Assembly: GCF_001655675.1 (NCBI RefSeq)
Contig: NZ_LYRP01000001.1
Location: 806,001 to 870,000 of the forward strand
DNA length: 64,000 nt
From: Mangrovibacter phragmitis
GTDB lineage: Bacteria > Pseudomonadota > Gammaproteobacteria > Enterobacterales > Enterobacteriaceae
Direction of reading: 5' to 3'
This document shows positions 28,050 through 38,522 of the stretch, one piece after another; within the stretch, counting starts at the first letter, position 1; each line of letters begins with the position of its first letter. The position numbers were made by a program, and so were the translations under genes. Below the pieces are notes generated by a model. The model did not search any database. It had not been told where the DNA came from and saw only the letters and a list, made by a program, of their open reading frames with translations.

Positions 28050-29528
28050 TTACTGTGCCCGCAGTAATGTTTTCAGGCGCTCTGTGCGGCAAAACTGCCG
28101 TTTCAGTTCCACCACCAGGGGGTTACGCGAAATCACCAGTGTGGCGATGAACGCCAGCACTCCCGCGCTAACTTGCGCGCTAAACACCACACCCAGCGCG
28201 GCATGGCCGCGCATTGCCAGCCCAAGGGCGTAGCTCACCACAATGGTGGGCAGAGACAGGTAGAACGGCAGCCAGATGCTCAGGGCATATTCTTTGTAAC
28301 TGGAACCCAGTACAGGTTTGATCATCACGAAGTAGCTCAGCACCGTGTTGATGACTTGCACCAGTAAGAAGCCCAGCGTTACCCCCAGCGCGCCACCCAA
28401 CATGCCGCCAGCGATAATGGCCGGAATAAAAAGAAAGGTTTTGAATACGTTGAATTTAAAGCTGATATCCACACGGGCTTTTGCCATCAACAAGGAGCCA
28501 ATCGGGTTACCTATCGCCCGCAACAACCCCACAATGCACAGCAATTGCAAAATTGGGGTTATGAACACCCATTTTTCACCGAACACCAGCGGTACAAAGG
28601 TGCCGGAAACCACCATCAGCCCCAACAATGCCGGGAAGTTAATAATCCCCACCACCGAGAGCAACTTGTAGAAATTAACCCGCAATTTTTCCGTGTCGTC
28701 CTGGATTTTGGCAAATGCCGGGAACAGCACGCGGGTAATAATGGGGTTCAGTTTCATAGGCGGCACCACCGCCACGTTGTACGCCAGGTTGTAGCCCCCG
28801 GCTACGCTGGCACCCAAAATACGCGCCAGCACCAAAGTGGAAAGGTTGGTGTTCAGGTAGTTGATAACGCTGTCTGCTGTCAGCCATGCGCCAAATTTAA
28901 TATTCGCCGAAACTGATTTCAGGGAGAACATGAGCCCCGGGCGGTAAATTTTGCGGCCAAGAATACCAAACAGTGTGGTGCGCACCGTGGTGTTGACCAG
29001 GTAACCCCAGATGGCGGTCATCGCCACCGGCCAGTAATGGGCGCTCACCACAGTGAAAGTGAACCCGGAAAGTACCGAGAACGATTCCACCGCGCCAATC
29101 TTGCTGAATTCCAGCTCTTTTTGCATCAGCGCGCGGAACTGCTGGCCGTGGGGGATTATCACAAAGGCCACGGACAGCGTCTGGATCAACGGCGCCAGGT
29201 CCGGGTTATGCAGCACACCGGCAATCACATGGCTCAGTGAAAACACAGTCACGCACACCACAATACCTATGCTCACATTCAGCCAGTAGAGCGTAGTCAG
29301 TTCTAACTGGCTGATGTCTTTGCGCTGAATAATCGAGTTGGCAATACCAAAATCAGAGAGGGTATCCGCCAGGGCGATAATCACCAGGGAAATGGTCAGC
29401 AAACCAAACTGGTGGTTATCGATGATCCGCGCCAGCACGGTCATCTGAATCAGCCCCAGGCTGATAATAGTCAGCGTGGAGATAGCGGACCACTTGGCTC
29501 CGCTGATAGTTCTCTCTCTCAGGCTCAT
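28050..29528 (-). CDS. wzxC: Colanic acid repeat-unit flippase WzxC
   Basis: A 492-residue inner-membrane flippase of the MOP superfamily (polysaccharide transport group) with about 12-14 helices. It moves the undecaprenyl-linked colanic acid hexasaccharide to the periplasm. The N-terminus ERTISGAKWSAISTLTIISL and the segment LARIIDNHQFGLLTI are typical of the WzxC group. It starts in a TAATG overlap with the wcaJ stop. Unlike the flippase at 14706, it has the classic Wzx pattern. Confidence 0.97.
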   Translation of the reverse strand: MSLRERTISGAKWSAISTLTIISLGLIQMTVLARIIDNHQFGLLTISLVIIALADTLSDFGIANSIIQRKDISQLELTTLYWLNVSIGIVVCVTVFSLSHVIAGVLHNPDLAPLIQTLSVAFVIIPHGQQFRALMQKELEFSKIGAVESFSVLSGFTFTVVSAHYWPVAMTAIWGYLVNTTVRTTLFGILGRKIYRPGLMFSLKSVSANIKFGAWLTADSVINYLNTNLSTLVLARILGASVAGGYNLAYNVAVVPPMKLNPIITRVLFPAFAKIQDDTEKLRVNFYKLLSVVGIINFPALLGLMVVSGTFVPLVFGEKWVFITPILQLLCIVGLLRAIGNPIGSLLMAKARVDISFKFNVFKTFLFIPAIIAGGMLGGALGVTLGFLLVQVINTVLSYFVMIKPVLGSSYKEYALSIWLPFYLSLPTIVVSYALGLAMRGHAALGVVFSAQVSAGVLAFIATLVISRNPLVVELKRQFCRTERLKTLLRAQ

Positions 29529-30922
29529 TAGTAGGCCGCCTTATTCACAAAGCCCTTAAACACAGTCAGAAAAACGATTTTGATGTCCAGCCACAGGCTC
29601 CACTCGCGGATATACTCCAGGTCGAACTCAATACGTTTTTCCATTTTTTCCAGGGTGTCGGTTTCCCCACGCCAGCCATTAATTTGCGCCCAGCCGGTAA
29701 TGCCGGGTTTCACTTTATGGCGCAGCATGTAGCCTTCAATCAGGCTGCGGTACTGTTCGTTGTGCGCCACCGCGTGGGGGCGCGGACCAACAATCGACAT
29801 ACCGCCAGTCAGCACGTTAATAAACTGCGGCAGTTCATCCAGCGAGGTACGGCGCAGGAAGCTGCCCACGCGGGTGACGCGCGGGTCACTGCGGGTGGCC
29901 TGGGTAACCACACTGTCGTTTTCCATGACGCGCATTGAGCGGAATTTCCACACTTTGATGGGCTTGCCATCCATGCCGTAACGAGTCTGGCGGAAGATAA
30001 CCGGCCCCGGTGAGCTCAGTTTCACTGCCGCCGCAATGCAGCACAGCACCGGCGAAATCAGCAGCAAAATAAAGGCCGACAGGCAGATATCTTCAATGCG
30101 CTTAATCACGCTGTTCACCCCATTAAGCGGGGTATCGAATACCGAAACGACCGGTACGCCGTTTACGTCAATGGTGCGTGAATGCAGGATGTTAAACGTG
30201 AACACATCCGGGATAACCATAACGGAGCAGGTGGTGTCCGCCAGTTGGTGAACCAGCTCTTTAAGCTGCACTTCATCTTTCATTGCCATGGCAATGTAGA
30301 CGTTGTGAATTTTGCCGGCTTTTGCGTCATCTACCAGTTGTGCCAGGGTTCCGGCCCAGCGGTCGGGTACCCCTCCCGGCTCCGGGTCGTGGTATACGCC
30401 AACCACATCAAACCCCATCCAGGGTTCGTTACAGAAGGTTTCCACCAGCGCAAGCCCGGCAGGCATCGCGCCTGCTACGGCCACACGCCGGGTGTTGTAC
30501 CCACGGTTACGCAGGAAACCAGCAGCATAGCGAATGGCTGCACGGCAAAAAACCAGCCCCATTGCGCCCAGCACATACCAGCTTAAATACACCCAGAAAG
30601 TGCCGCCAAAATCGTTATTGAATGCCAGTAAACCGGCGCTGAAAATAATGCTGAGAGTCCAGTTCTGTAATAACAACCCAACTTCGGTGCCAAAACGCAC
30701 ACCGCGCCAGGAGCGGTAAAAGTCGGTAATTCCCCCAACCATCTGGAAAACGACCAGGGTAACCAGCGCCATCAGCAAATGCATATAAAAGAAAGGCAGC
30801 GCAAAAAGTTTACAGACAGCCCATAAGCCAACAAACATGATGGTGATATCTGAAAAACGCTGCACCATAGAGATCAACGATGCGTTCGTTTTTATACGGT
30901 CGCGTTTTGTGAGACTTGTCAT
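29528..30922 (-). CDS. wcaJ: UDP-glucose:undecaprenyl-phosphate glucose-1-phosphate transferase WcaJ
   Basis: Starts colanic acid synthesis by loading glucose-1-phosphate on undecaprenyl phosphate. The 464-residue protein has an N-terminal membrane region (residues about 30-150), a Rossmann-like middle part (RRVAVAGAMPAG) and the catalytic domain with KVWKFRSM, TSLDELPQFINVLTGGMS, VGPRPHAVAHNEQ and GITGWAQINGWRGET. The inner start is preferred because it gives the E. coli length and has AGG upstream; a longer frame from 30985 adds 21 unmatched residues. The window therefore has two initiating transferases, this one and WbaP. Confidence 0.96.
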   Translation of the reverse strand: MTSLTKRDRIKTNASLISMVQRFSDITIMFVGLWAVCKLFALPFFYMHLLMALVTLVVFQMVGGITDFYRSWRGVRFGTEVGLLLQNWTLSIIFSAGLLAFNNDFGGTFWVYLSWYVLGAMGLVFCRAAIRYAAGFLRNRGYNTRRVAVAGAMPAGLALVETFCNEPWMGFDVVGVYHDPEPGGVPDRWAGTLAQLVDDAKAGKIHNVYIAMAMKDEVQLKELVHQLADTTCSVMVIPDVFTFNILHSRTIDVNGVPVVSVFDTPLNGVNSVIKRIEDICLSAFILLLISPVLCCIAAAVKLSSPGPVIFRQTRYGMDGKPIKVWKFRSMRVMENDSVVTQATRSDPRVTRVGSFLRRTSLDELPQFINVLTGGMSIVGPRPHAVAHNEQYRSLIEGYMLRHKVKPGITGWAQINGWRGETDTLEKMEKRIEFDLEYIREWSLWLDIKIVFLTVFKGFVNKAAY

Positions 30923-31012
30923 CGTTTTACCTGTCTGCGCAGAAGTGCGCGTTATAGCGGCAGAGTAAGTTGTTTTGTCCATCACCGATCTCCAGTTTGA
31001 TTCGTCCGTTTC

Positions 31013-31067
31013 CCCTCAAGCCACGCAGCATCCCTGCTGCGGCAGGTTGAGGGAGAGGGCCTCAACC
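31013..31067 (-). repeat. Competing stem-loops, REP-like intergenic element between cpsG and wcaJ
   Basis: In the minus-strand RNA, GGTTGAGG (31052-31045 region) can pair either with CCTCAACC at 31067-31060 or, through TTGAGGG at 31053-31047, with CCCTCAA at 31019-31013; the two pairings share the same bases. The inner part also folds as GCAGCA-TCCC-TGCTGC. The CCCTCTCCCTCAACC flavour recalls dispersed GC-rich palindromic elements found between enterobacterial genes. The whole gap 30923-31083 has no gene. Confidence 0.5.
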
Positions 31068-31083
31068 CACTCTGCCTGGCGGG

Positions 31084-32454
31084 TTACTGATTCAGCAGCG
31101 CCAGAATTTCCTGTGTTCGTGCTTCCATAAGTGCGGTATCCCCACGGGATTCCACATTCAGGCGGACTACTGGTTCGGTGTTGGAGCTGCGCAGGTTAAA
31201 GCGCCAGCCCTCCATTTCCATGCTGATACCGTCTGTATGGTCAACGGCATCGGCATGGGGGGCAAAGTGCTGCTCCACACGGGAAATCGCCACCACTGGC
31301 TCAGCCAGTTTGCTGTTGATTTCCCCGGATGCCGGGAAGGCAGCCATGCGGTCACGCACCATTTCGCCCAGTGATTTGCCTTTCACGCTTAACAGTTCAG
31401 CCACCAGCAGCCACGGGATCATGCCGCTGTCGCAATAGGCAAAATCACGGAAATAGTGGTGGGCGCTCATTTCACCGCCATAAATGGCGTCTTCCTGGCG
31501 CATACGCTCTTTAATAAACGCATGGCCGGTTTTAGACATCACCGGGGTGCCGCCAGCCTGGGTGACAATGTCAACAGTGTTCCAGCTCAGGCGCGGGTCG
31601 TGGATGATTTTCGCCCCGGGCTGTTTTTCCAGGAATGCTTCGGCCAGCAGGCCAACAATGTAATAGCCTTCAATGAACTGGCCGGTTTCATCGAACAGGA
31701 AGCAGCGGTCGAAATCGCCATCAAAAGCGATACCCATGTCAGCACCGTGCTCAATCACCGCGTTGCGGGTGTCGTCACGGCATTCCGGCAACAAAGGGTT
31801 GGGGATCCCGTTAGGAAAGTTGCCGTCCGGCGTGTTGTGCACTTTGATAAAGGTCAGGGGGACATTCAGCGCCTTGCAGCGTGCCTCAATGGCATCCACC
31901 ACTGGCCCGGCGGCCCCGTTACCGGAGTTCACCACCAGTTTGAGCGGTTTGATGTTTTTCACATCAATGTAAGAGAACAGGTGGTCGAGGTAGGCCTCAC
32001 GGGTTGACACCTGCTGGTAGCTGCCGCGTTTGGCGGGGTCAACCGGCGGGAAGTCATTGGCTTGTGCCAGGCGCTGAACATCGCGCAGGCCTGTGTCGCC
32101 ACTGATTGGGCGGGCACCTTCGCGCACCAGTTTCATACCGTTGTAGTCCATTGGGTTGTGGCTGGCCGTCACTTCAATGCCGCCATCCACGCCAAGGTGC
32201 CAGGTGGCGAAATAGATTTCTTCGGTACCAGACATCCCAATATCCAGCACATCCACGCCAGCGTCTTGCAGGCCGCGCGCCAGTGCCAGTTTCAGGCTTT
32301 CACTGGTGAGGCGAACATCGCCGCCCACCACAATACTTTTCGGTTTGAGGTATTCGCCATAGGCCCTGCCAATACGCCAGGCAATATCTTCATTCAGTTC
32401 ATCACCCAGGCGGCCACGAATATCATAGGCTTTAAAACAGGTTAATTTGCTCAT
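31084..32454 (-). CDS. cpsG: Phosphomannomutase CpsG (colanic acid copy)
   Basis: Mannose 6-phosphate to mannose 1-phosphate, feeding GDP-mannose and then GDP-fucose for colanic acid. The 456-residue protein carries [13 protein letters not shown] (catalytic Ser), [10 protein letters not shown] (metal), [10 protein letters not shown] and [12 protein letters not shown]. The start [13 protein letters not shown] is chosen on family length and on GAAGAAGGG upstream; an extended frame from 32505 is not supported. The paralogue manB lies at 19843. It is much richer in GC than that copy. Confidence 0.97.
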   Translation of the reverse strand: MSKLTCFKAYDIRGRLGDELNEDIAWRIGRAYGEYLKPKSIVVGGDVRLTSESLKLALARGLQDAGVDVLDIGMSGTEEIYFATWHLGVDGGIEVTASHNPMDYNGMKLVREGARPISGDTGLRDVQRLAQANDFPPVDPAKRGSYQQVSTREAYLDHLFSYIDVKNIKPLKLVVNSGNGAAGPVVDAIEARCKALNVPLTFIKVHNTPDGNFPNGIPNPLLPECRDDTRNAVIEHGADMGIAFDGDFDRCFLFDETGQFIEGYYIVGLLAEAFLEKQPGAKIIHDPRLSWNTVDIVTQAGGTPVMSKTGHAFIKERMRQEDAIYGGEMSAHHYFRDFAYCDSGMIPWLLVAELLSVKGKSLGEMVRDRMAAFPASGEINSKLAEPVVAISRVEQHFAPHADAVDHTDGISMEMEGWRFNLRSSNTEPVVRLNVESRGDTALMEARTQEILALLNQ

Positions 32455-32528
32455 CGTTTTCCCTTCTTCAGGCAACAGTCGGCCTTCCGCAGTCGCGGTG
32501 CGCACTGCAGTTGAATAACGCTTTTTAT

Positions 32529-33974
32529 TTAAATTCGCCCGTAACGGTCGGCTAACCGGATTACGTCGTCTTCTTCAAGGTATGCCCCACTGCGCACTTC
32601 AATCAGATCCAGTGGGATCTTGCCGGGATTTTCCAGGCAGTGTGTCACGCCCAGCGGAATGTAAATGGATTCGTTTTCACCCAGCAGTTTTACGTCTTCG
32701 CCCAGAGTCACTTTGGCGGTGCCCGCCACCACAATCCAGTGTTCGGCGCGGTGGTGGTGCATTTGCAAAGAGAGCCCTTCTCCGGGTTTCACTGTAATGC
32801 GTTTCACCTGGTAACGGTCACCGGCATCGATTGAGTCGTATTTGCCCCACGGGCGGTAAACCTCGCGGTGAACCCGGTGTTCCTGGCGGCCAGTCTGCTT
32901 GATTTGCTCGACGATTTTTTTCACGTTCTGCACATGGTCGCGGTCGGCAATCAGTACGGCGTCTTTGGTTTGCACCACAACCAGGTCTTTCACCCCCACG
33001 GTGGTGACCAGGCCGGATTCGGCATACACATAGCTGTCCTGGGTTTCATGGCAGATAACATCGCCGTGGCGCACATTGCCATCTTCCCCTTTCGGGCTGA
33101 TTTCCCACAGCGAAGACCACGAGCCGACATCGCTCCAGCCTGCGTCCATTGGCACCACCACTGCATCGGCGGTTTTTTCCATTACCGCGTAGTCAATGGA
33201 TTCGTCGGGGCAGGCCAGGAAGGCTTCTTCGGCAACGCGGATAAAGTCCAGGTCCGGGTCGACGCCGTTCATTGCCTGCTGGCAGGCATCGAGAATGTCC
33301 GGGCGGAATTTTGCCAGCTCTTCCAGGTAGCGGTCGGCGCGGAACAGGAACATCCCGCTGTTCCAGTAATATTCCCCGGTATTCACGTAATTTTGCGCGG
33401 TTGCCAGATTCGGTTTTTCAACAAACTGCGCCACGTTAAATGCCACGGCATCGGTTGCGTCGTTAGTCAGGTTATGCACTTCGCCACGGCGAATGTAACC
33501 GTAACCGGTTTCTGGCTGGTCCGGCACAATGCCGAAAGTCACCAGCTTGCCTGCTTCGGCAAATGGCATCGCGGCACGCACAGCGTCACGGAACGCGTCT
33601 TCATTCTGAATAACGTGGTCTGCGGCCAGCACCAGCATTAGCGGGTTGTTGTCCGGGCACTGGCGTTTGGCGGCCAGCGCGGCCAGCGCAATGGCAGGCG
33701 CGGTGTTGCGCCCGGCGGGTTCCAGAATGATGTTCTCTGTCAGCATATGCAGCTGGCGCAACTGCTCAGCAACGATAAAACGGTGCTGCTCGTTACAGAT
33801 AACCACCGGGCTTTCACAGGGAATGCCGTCCAGGCGGTGCAGTGTGGACTGTAACATTGTCAGTTCCCCTTTCAGGCAAAGGAACTGTTTAGGATAAAGT
33901 ACCCGGGACAGTGGCCACAGGCGGCTACCGGAGCCCCCGGCCATAATGACCGGATAAAGTAATGACTGACTCAT
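32529..33974 (-). CDS. cpsB: Mannose-1-phosphate guanylyltransferase CpsB (colanic acid copy)
   Basis: Makes GDP-mannose in the colanic acid pathway. The 481-residue protein has [21 protein letters not shown], the [14 protein letters not shown] block and the C-terminal cupin with [18 protein letters not shown]. It begins three bases after the wcaI stop region on the opposite side of cpsG in the conserved order wcaI-cpsB-cpsG. It is clearly closer to E. coli CpsB than the O-antigen ManC at 21235 is. Confidence 0.97.
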   Translation of the reverse strand: MSQSLLYPVIMAGGSGSRLWPLSRVLYPKQFLCLKGELTMLQSTLHRLDGIPCESPVVICNEQHRFIVAEQLRQLHMLTENIILEPAGRNTAPAIALAALAAKRQCPDNNPLMLVLAADHVIQNEDAFRDAVRAAMPFAEAGKLVTFGIVPDQPETGYGYIRRGEVHNLTNDATDAVAFNVAQFVEKPNLATAQNYVNTGEYYWNSGMFLFRADRYLEELAKFRPDILDACQQAMNGVDPDLDFIRVAEEAFLACPDESIDYAVMEKTADAVVVPMDAGWSDVGSWSSLWEISPKGEDGNVRHGDVICHETQDSYVYAESGLVTTVGVKDLVVVQTKDAVLIADRDHVQNVKKIVEQIKQTGRQEHRVHREVYRPWGKYDSIDAGDRYQVKRITVKPGEGLSLQMHHHRAEHWIVVAGTAKVTLGEDVKLLGENESIYIPLGVTHCLENPGKIPLDLIEVRSGAYLEEDDVIRLADRYGRI

Positions 33975-33977
33975 GAT

Positions 33978-35204
33978 TTAACCCCGAATATCAGCGAGAA
34001 ATTGGCTTAACACGTTCTCTTTTTCGAGCGTGCGTTCGGCATATTGACGTGCCACCGTGTTGTCCTGCGGCATGTTCAGGGCATGAATAATCCCTGCTGC
34101 CAGTGCGTCCGGCGATTCTGGCTCCACGCACACGGCAATACCCGGCACACTGGAGCATAACTGGCCCAGTTCGGTTTCCGGCTCGGCGGTTATCACCGCG
34201 TTACCGCCAACGGCGAGAATATTGGTGAGTTTGGAAGGCAGTACCGCATCCGCCGCGCCACGGCGCTGGATAACCAGGTGGCAATCCCCCATGCGCAGCA
34301 ATGCAGGCAGCGCTTCATAGGGTTGCAACGGGAAAAACCGCATATTGTGCAGGCCGCGCTCTTGCGCCAGCGCCTCCAGGCGTGCTTTTCCCCCACCCTG
34401 GCCGACAATAACGAATATCCAGGGTTTATCGGTGTAGCGTGCAGCCACCTCAATCACGCTTTCCAGCCCCTGTTTTTCGCCAATATTGCCGGAGTAGAGC
34501 ACCACTTTGTGCCCGTCTGGTATGCCCAGTTGTTCACGCAATGCCTGTGCGGCCTGGTCATCCACCTGGCGAAAGCGTGCCACTTCAGACCAGTTGGGGA
34601 AGAAGATAATCCGCGCCGGATCCACGCCTTTTTCCTGCGCTTTATTCATCATCGAGCGCGAAATGGTGGAAACCCGGTCAACATTGAGCAGGCCGCTGCG
34701 TTCAAACAGGCTGGCAAATTTTGCCAGTTTGCCGCCTTTGCCCTTCCCTGCCATGCCAAGGCCCAGCATGGCATCCACTTCGTAATCCTGAATATGCAGT
34801 ACTGTGCGTGCCCCGCTGAGTTTTGCCAGCAGACGCATGCCCGGTACACAAAACAAGGTGGGAACCACACCAATAATGCGGTCCGGCTTCCAGCGGCGTT
34901 GCGCCATCAGCGGGAAGAACGAACTCGCGGCAAAACTCCCCAAATGCAGCAGGCGTTTCACCGTTGACGGTTTTGCCGGAACATACAGTGGGCACCGCCA
35001 TACGGTTGCGCCGTTGCGCTGTTCTTTTTGCCAGCACCAGGCGGAATACTCGCCCTGTACTTTCCACTGCGGGTAGTAAGGAGGTGCGGTAATTACCCGC
35101 ACTTCGTGGCCCTGGCTTACCATCCAGTCCACCATTTCACCGGTGTATTTGCCAATGCCGGTCAGTTCCGGTGCATAGTTGATGCCATAGACCAGAATTT
35201 TCAT
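33978..35204 (-). CDS. wcaI: Colanic acid glycosyltransferase WcaI
   Basis: A 408-residue GT4 enzyme, thought to add the first fucose of the colanic acid backbone. It has [21 protein letters not shown] at its start, then [11 protein letters not shown]-like sequence (here [11 protein letters not shown]), [11 protein letters not shown], and the donor block [17 protein letters not shown]. The start overlaps the gmm stop by four bases (ATGA), so the two are coupled. Confidence 0.96.
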   Translation of the reverse strand: MKILVYGINYAPELTGIGKYTGEMVDWMVSQGHEVRVITAPPYYPQWKVQGEYSAWCWQKEQRNGATVWRCPLYVPAKPSTVKRLLHLGSFAASSFFPLMAQRRWKPDRIIGVVPTLFCVPGMRLLAKLSGARTVLHIQDYEVDAMLGLGMAGKGKGGKLAKFASLFERSGLLNVDRVSTISRSMMNKAQEKGVDPARIIFFPNWSEVARFRQVDDQAAQALREQLGIPDGHKVVLYSGNIGEKQGLESVIEVAARYTDKPWIFVIVGQGGGKARLEALAQERGLHNMRFFPLQPYEALPALLRMGDCHLVIQRRGAADAVLPSKLTNILAVGGNAVITAEPETELGQLCSSVPGIAVCVEPESPDALAAGIIHALNMPQDNTVARQYAERTLEKENVLSQFLADIRG

Positions 35205-35680
35205 AGACCGGGCACTCCGGCATGGCGTGCTTTGTCGAAATAGGCCAGTGTGTTGCTGTGAACGTCTTCGCTGTTGAGGACGGCTTCAGGTTTTTGCCAG
35301 CGCCAGTCGGCATGCTGTTCGTCTGGCAGGTGCAAGTCACTGGTGTTCACTTTCAGGCGGAAACCCAGCACGATGTAATGGGTGGTAAACGCATCCCCGG
35401 CGAAGTTGTCGTCGTAAAAATGTTGCCAGACGCCATAAAACTGCCCCTGGTCCATTGGGATTTTGCAGCCCAGCTCGCCTTCGGTCAGGCGTTCAAACGC
35501 ATGGGCGAGCGTCTCGTCTTTTTGCACCCGGCCGCCTGGCACAAACCAGTAGCCCTGTGCCGGGCGGTTGTTACGCCGCCCTAACAGGTATTCGCCGCGC
35601 TCGTTCTCCACGACCAAATCAATGGAGATAAGCGGAGTGCTTTCCACCACTGTGGCAAACGCTTCACGACTTAAAAACAT
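35201..35680 (-). CDS. gmm: GDP-mannose mannosyl hydrolase (Nudix)
   Basis: Hydrolyses GDP-mannose or GDP-glucose to GDP and free sugar, and may balance GDP-mannose supply in the operon. The 159-residue Nudix protein has the modified Nudix box of this enzyme ([19 protein letters not shown], then TEGELG), in which the usual REUXEE core is altered as in GDPMK-type hydrolases. Two bases separate its start from the fcl stop. Confidence 0.96.
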   Translation of the reverse strand: MFLSREAFATVVESTPLISIDLVVENERGEYLLGRRNNRPAQGYWFVPGGRVQKDETLAHAFERLTEGELGCKIPMDQGQFYGVWQHFYDDNFAGDAFTTHYIVLGFRLKVNTSDLHLPDEQHADWRWQKPEAVLNSEDVHSNTLAYFDKARHAGVPGL

Positions 35681-35682
35681 GG

Positions 35683-36648
35683 TTACCCCCGGAAACGATC
35701 CTGGTGTTCAAGGAACCACGCGTAGGTACTGGCAAGGCCTGCTTCAAGGCCAATTTCGTGGTACCAGCCCAGACTGTGCAGGCGGCTCACATCCAGTAAT
35801 TTACGTGGGGTGCCATCCGGTTTGCTGGCATCAAAGACAATACGGCCTTTGTAGCCCACCACCCGGGCCAGGGTTTCTGCCAGTTCACGAATGGTGCAGT
35901 CCACGCCCGTGCCCACGTTAATGTGCGACAGCATCGGTTCGGTGTTTTCCTGCCACACTTCCGCGTCCAGTTCCATTACATGGATACTGGCGGCTGCCAT
36001 GTCATCCACATGCAGGAATTCACGCATTGGGTTGCCACTGCCCCACACAGCCACTTCCGGCGCTTCCTGAATACGGGCTTCATGGAAACGGCGCAGCAGA
36101 GCCGGGATCACATGGGAATTGCTCGGGTGGAAGTTATCGTACGGCCCGTACAAATTGGTTGGCATCACAGAGCGGTAGTCGCGCTGGTACTGGCGGTTAT
36201 AAGATTCGCACAGTTTGATACCGGCAATTTTGGCAATGGCGTAGGGCTCGTTAGTTGGCTCCAGTTGGCCCTGCAGCAGCTCACTTTCTTTCATGGGCTG
36301 GTGCGCCAGTTTCGGGTAAATGCACGACGAGCCAAGAAACAGTAATTTATTCACGTTGTTCACATGGGCCGCGTGAATAATGTTGCTTTCGATCATCATA
36401 TTTTCGTAGATGAAATCTGCCGGGTAGGTATTGTTCGCCACAATACCCCCCACTTTGGCCGCCGCCAGGTAGACCTGGTCGATGCCTTCTTCGGCAAAGA
36501 AGGCATGTACTGCGGCGGAATCGAGCAGGTTAAGCTCGTCCCGGCCACGCAGCACCAGCTCCACATCTTCACGCGGCGCGAGCTGGCGGGCGATAGCCGA
36601 CCCCACCATTCCGCGGTGGCCAGCTATAAAGATACGTTTTTTTGTCAT
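35683..36648 (-). CDS. fcl: GDP-L-fucose synthase
   Basis: Epimerises and reduces GDP-4-keto-6-deoxymannose to GDP-L-fucose with NADPH, the second step after Gmd. The 321-residue short-chain dehydrogenase has the N-terminal [17 protein letters not shown] motif, the [19 protein letters not shown] catalytic Ser block and the YAIAKIAG Tyr-x3-Lys pair. The gene follows gmd by two bases. It is also known as wcaG. Confidence 0.97.
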   Translation of the reverse strand: MTKKRIFIAGHRGMVGSAIARQLAPREDVELVLRGRDELNLLDSAAVHAFFAEEGIDQVYLAAAKVGGIVANNTYPADFIYENMMIESNIIHAAHVNNVNKLLFLGSSCIYPKLAHQPMKESELLQGQLEPTNEPYAIAKIAGIKLCESYNRQYQRDYRSVMPTNLYGPYDNFHPSNSHVIPALLRRFHEARIQEAPEVAVWGSGNPMREFLHVDDMAAASIHVMELDAEVWQENTEPMLSHINVGTGVDCTIRELAETLARVVGYKGRIVFDASKPDGTPRKLLDVSRLHSLGWYHEIGLEAGLASTYAWFLEHQDRFRG

Positions 36649-36650
36649 GC

Positions 36651-37772
36651 TCAGGACTCCAGGGCGATTGCCACCTCATAACCGTGAGATTTAAGCAGTG
36701 CGTGTTTCTTCGCCGCTTCCAGGTCTTTGGCAACCATTTCAGAAACCATTTGTTGCAGGGTGGTTTCTGGTTTCCAGCCCAGAACTTGGTGTGCTTTGGT
36801 TGGGTCACCCAGCAGGGTTTCCACTTCAGCGGGGCGGAAGTAACGCGGGTCAACAGCCACAATCACATCGCCTGGTTTCACTGCCGGTGCATCGTGGCCA
36901 GTCACAGATTCGACAATGCCCTTCTCTTCCACGCCTTTGCCTTCAAAGCGCAGTTTGATACCCAGTTGTGCCGCCGCCATTTCCACAAACTGGCGCACGG
37001 AATACTGCACACCGGTGGCAATAACGAAGTCTTCCGGTTTGTCCTGTTGCAGCATCATCCACTGCATTCTCACGTAGTCGCGGGCATGGCCCCAGTCACG
37101 CAGGGAGTCCATGTTCCCCAGATACAGGCATTTTTCCAGGCCCTGGGAAATGTTGGCGATACCGCGGGTAATTTTACGGGTCACGAAAGTTTCGCCACGG
37201 CGCGGGGATTCGTGGTTAAACAGAATGCCGTTACAGGCGTACATGCCGTAAGATTCACGGTAGTTTACGGTTATCCAGTACGCGTACAGTTTTGCCACCG
37301 CATACGGAGAACGTGGGTAGAACGGTGTAGTTTCTTTCTGCGGGATTTCCTGTACCAGGCCATACAGTTCAGAGGTGGACGCCTGGTAGAAACGGGTTTT
37401 CTTTTCCAGGCCGAGGAAGCGAATGGCTTCCAGCAGACGCAGGGTGCCCATGCCATCTACATCCGCGGTATATTCCGGAGATTCAAAAGACACAGCTACG
37501 TGGCTCATTGCCCCCAGGTTGTACACTTCGTCCGGGCGAACTTCAGAGAGGATGCGCGTCAGGTTGGAGGTATCCGTCAAATCACCATAATGCAGGTGGA
37601 ATTTCGGGTTGGTGGTGTGCGGATCCTGGTAGATGTGATCCACGCGCTCAGTATTAAACGAGGAAGCACGGCGCTTGATACCATGTACTTCATACCCTTT
37701 GTCCAACAGGAATTCAGCCAGATAAGAGCCGTCCTGTCCGGTTACGCCGGTAATAAGAGCCACTTTACTCAT
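36651..37772 (-). CDS. gmd: GDP-mannose 4,6-dehydratase
   Basis: Converts GDP-mannose to GDP-4-keto-6-deoxymannose with bound NADP+, the first step to GDP-fucose. The 373-residue protein matches E. coli Gmd nearly throughout, with [15 protein letters not shown] at the start, STSELYG, and [12 protein letters not shown] holding the catalytic Tyr and Lys. The start is placed at MSKVAL; AGAGG lies just upstream of an adjoining MN pair that could add two residues. A 450-codon open frame extending to 38003 is not supported because it runs into wcaF. Confidence 0.98.
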   Translation of the reverse strand: MSKVALITGVTGQDGSYLAEFLLDKGYEVHGIKRRASSFNTERVDHIYQDPHTTNPKFHLHYGDLTDTSNLTRILSEVRPDEVYNLGAMSHVAVSFESPEYTADVDGMGTLRLLEAIRFLGLEKKTRFYQASTSELYGLVQEIPQKETTPFYPRSPYAVAKLYAYWITVNYRESYGMYACNGILFNHESPRRGETFVTRKITRGIANISQGLEKCLYLGNMDSLRDWGHARDYVRMQWMMLQQDKPEDFVIATGVQYSVRQFVEMAAAQLGIKLRFEGKGVEEKGIVESVTGHDAPAVKPGDVIVAVDPRYFRPAEVETLLGDPTKAHQVLGWKPETTLQQMVSEMVAKDLEAAKKHALLKSHGYEVAIALES

Positions 37773-37816
37773 ATTCATTTTCCTCTGTGAATAATTATCG
37801 GACTTCGTTGGGAGTC

Positions 37817-38392
37817 TCAGGCTGCGCCTTCCATTGAAGACACAGGTTGGGTATCCACGCGTTTGCGTATCACCACTGCCGGGTTGCCACGGCAAATTGC
37901 GTTGCCGGGCAAGGATGCAAAAACACTGCTGCGCGCACCCACTACGGTGCCATCGCCAATCGTCAGGCCTGGCGCGACAAATACGTCTGTCGCCAGCCAG
38001 CATTTTTCGCCAATCACGATGGGGTGCGCGGAAATATCGAAGTAGTCACTCATGTAGTCATGGCTGCCGGTGCACAGGTAGCACTTCTGGGAAACCACGG
38101 CGTTAGCGCCAATGGTGATATCACCCAGGGTATATAACACGGCGTCGTCACCCACCCAGGCGTAATCACCCAGGGTTAATTTCCACGGATAAGTAATTTT
38201 GACTGAAGGGCGAATTACCACCCCTTTGCCAATGCGTGCGCCAAATAAACGCAGCAAGAAAGCACGCCAGCGGTACATGATTTGTGGTGACCAGGCAAAT
38301 AAGGTGGCCTGTACAGCCCACCACAATTGAACTTTAATGCCACCAGCACCACGAAACCCCGCCGGAACGGTGAAGTTTTTTAAATCCTGCAT
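37817..38392 (-). CDS. wcaF: Colanic acid acetyltransferase WcaF
   Basis: A 191-residue left-handed beta-helix acetyltransferase. Hexapeptide repeats run through the second half ([54 protein letters not shown]), with the catalytic His in CTGSHDY. It acetylates a sugar of the colanic acid unit from acetyl-CoA. It is a few residues longer at the C-terminus than the E. coli protein. The gap to wcaE, 38393-38522, contains no feature I can support. Confidence 0.95.
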   Translation of the reverse strand: MQDLKNFTVPAGFRGAGGIKVQLWWAVQATLFAWSPQIMYRWRAFLLRLFGARIGKGVVIRPSVKITYPWKLTLGDYAWVGDDAVLYTLGDITIGANAVVSQKCYLCTGSHDYMSDYFDISAHPIVIGEKCWLATDVFVAPGLTIGDGTVVGARSSVFASLPGNAICRGNPAVVIRKRVDTQPVSSMEGAA

Positions 38393-38522
38393 AGTTAATC
38401 CTCAGCGGTAGAGTGCATGGGAAACCCTTCATATCCTCAGGTGATTATTGCTAAACCCTGTGTTATATGAATTATTTTCAGTGGCAACCAGGCACTTCGT
38501 TTTAATCAGGCCAATTTAATTA

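Noticed and set aside
32868-33641. 257-codon plus-strand open frame opposite cpsB
   Set aside because: Antisense shadow of a well-conserved gene.
36642-37790. 382-codon plus-strand open frame opposite gmd
   Set aside because: It mirrors a highly conserved gmd gene in GC-rich sequence; the translation is Cys/His/Phe-rich with no family resemblance and has no ribosome site.
36651-38003. Extended 450-residue start for gmd
   Set aside because: The extra N-terminal codons overlap wcaF and do not resemble Gmd, while the start at 37772 gives the usual 373 residues.
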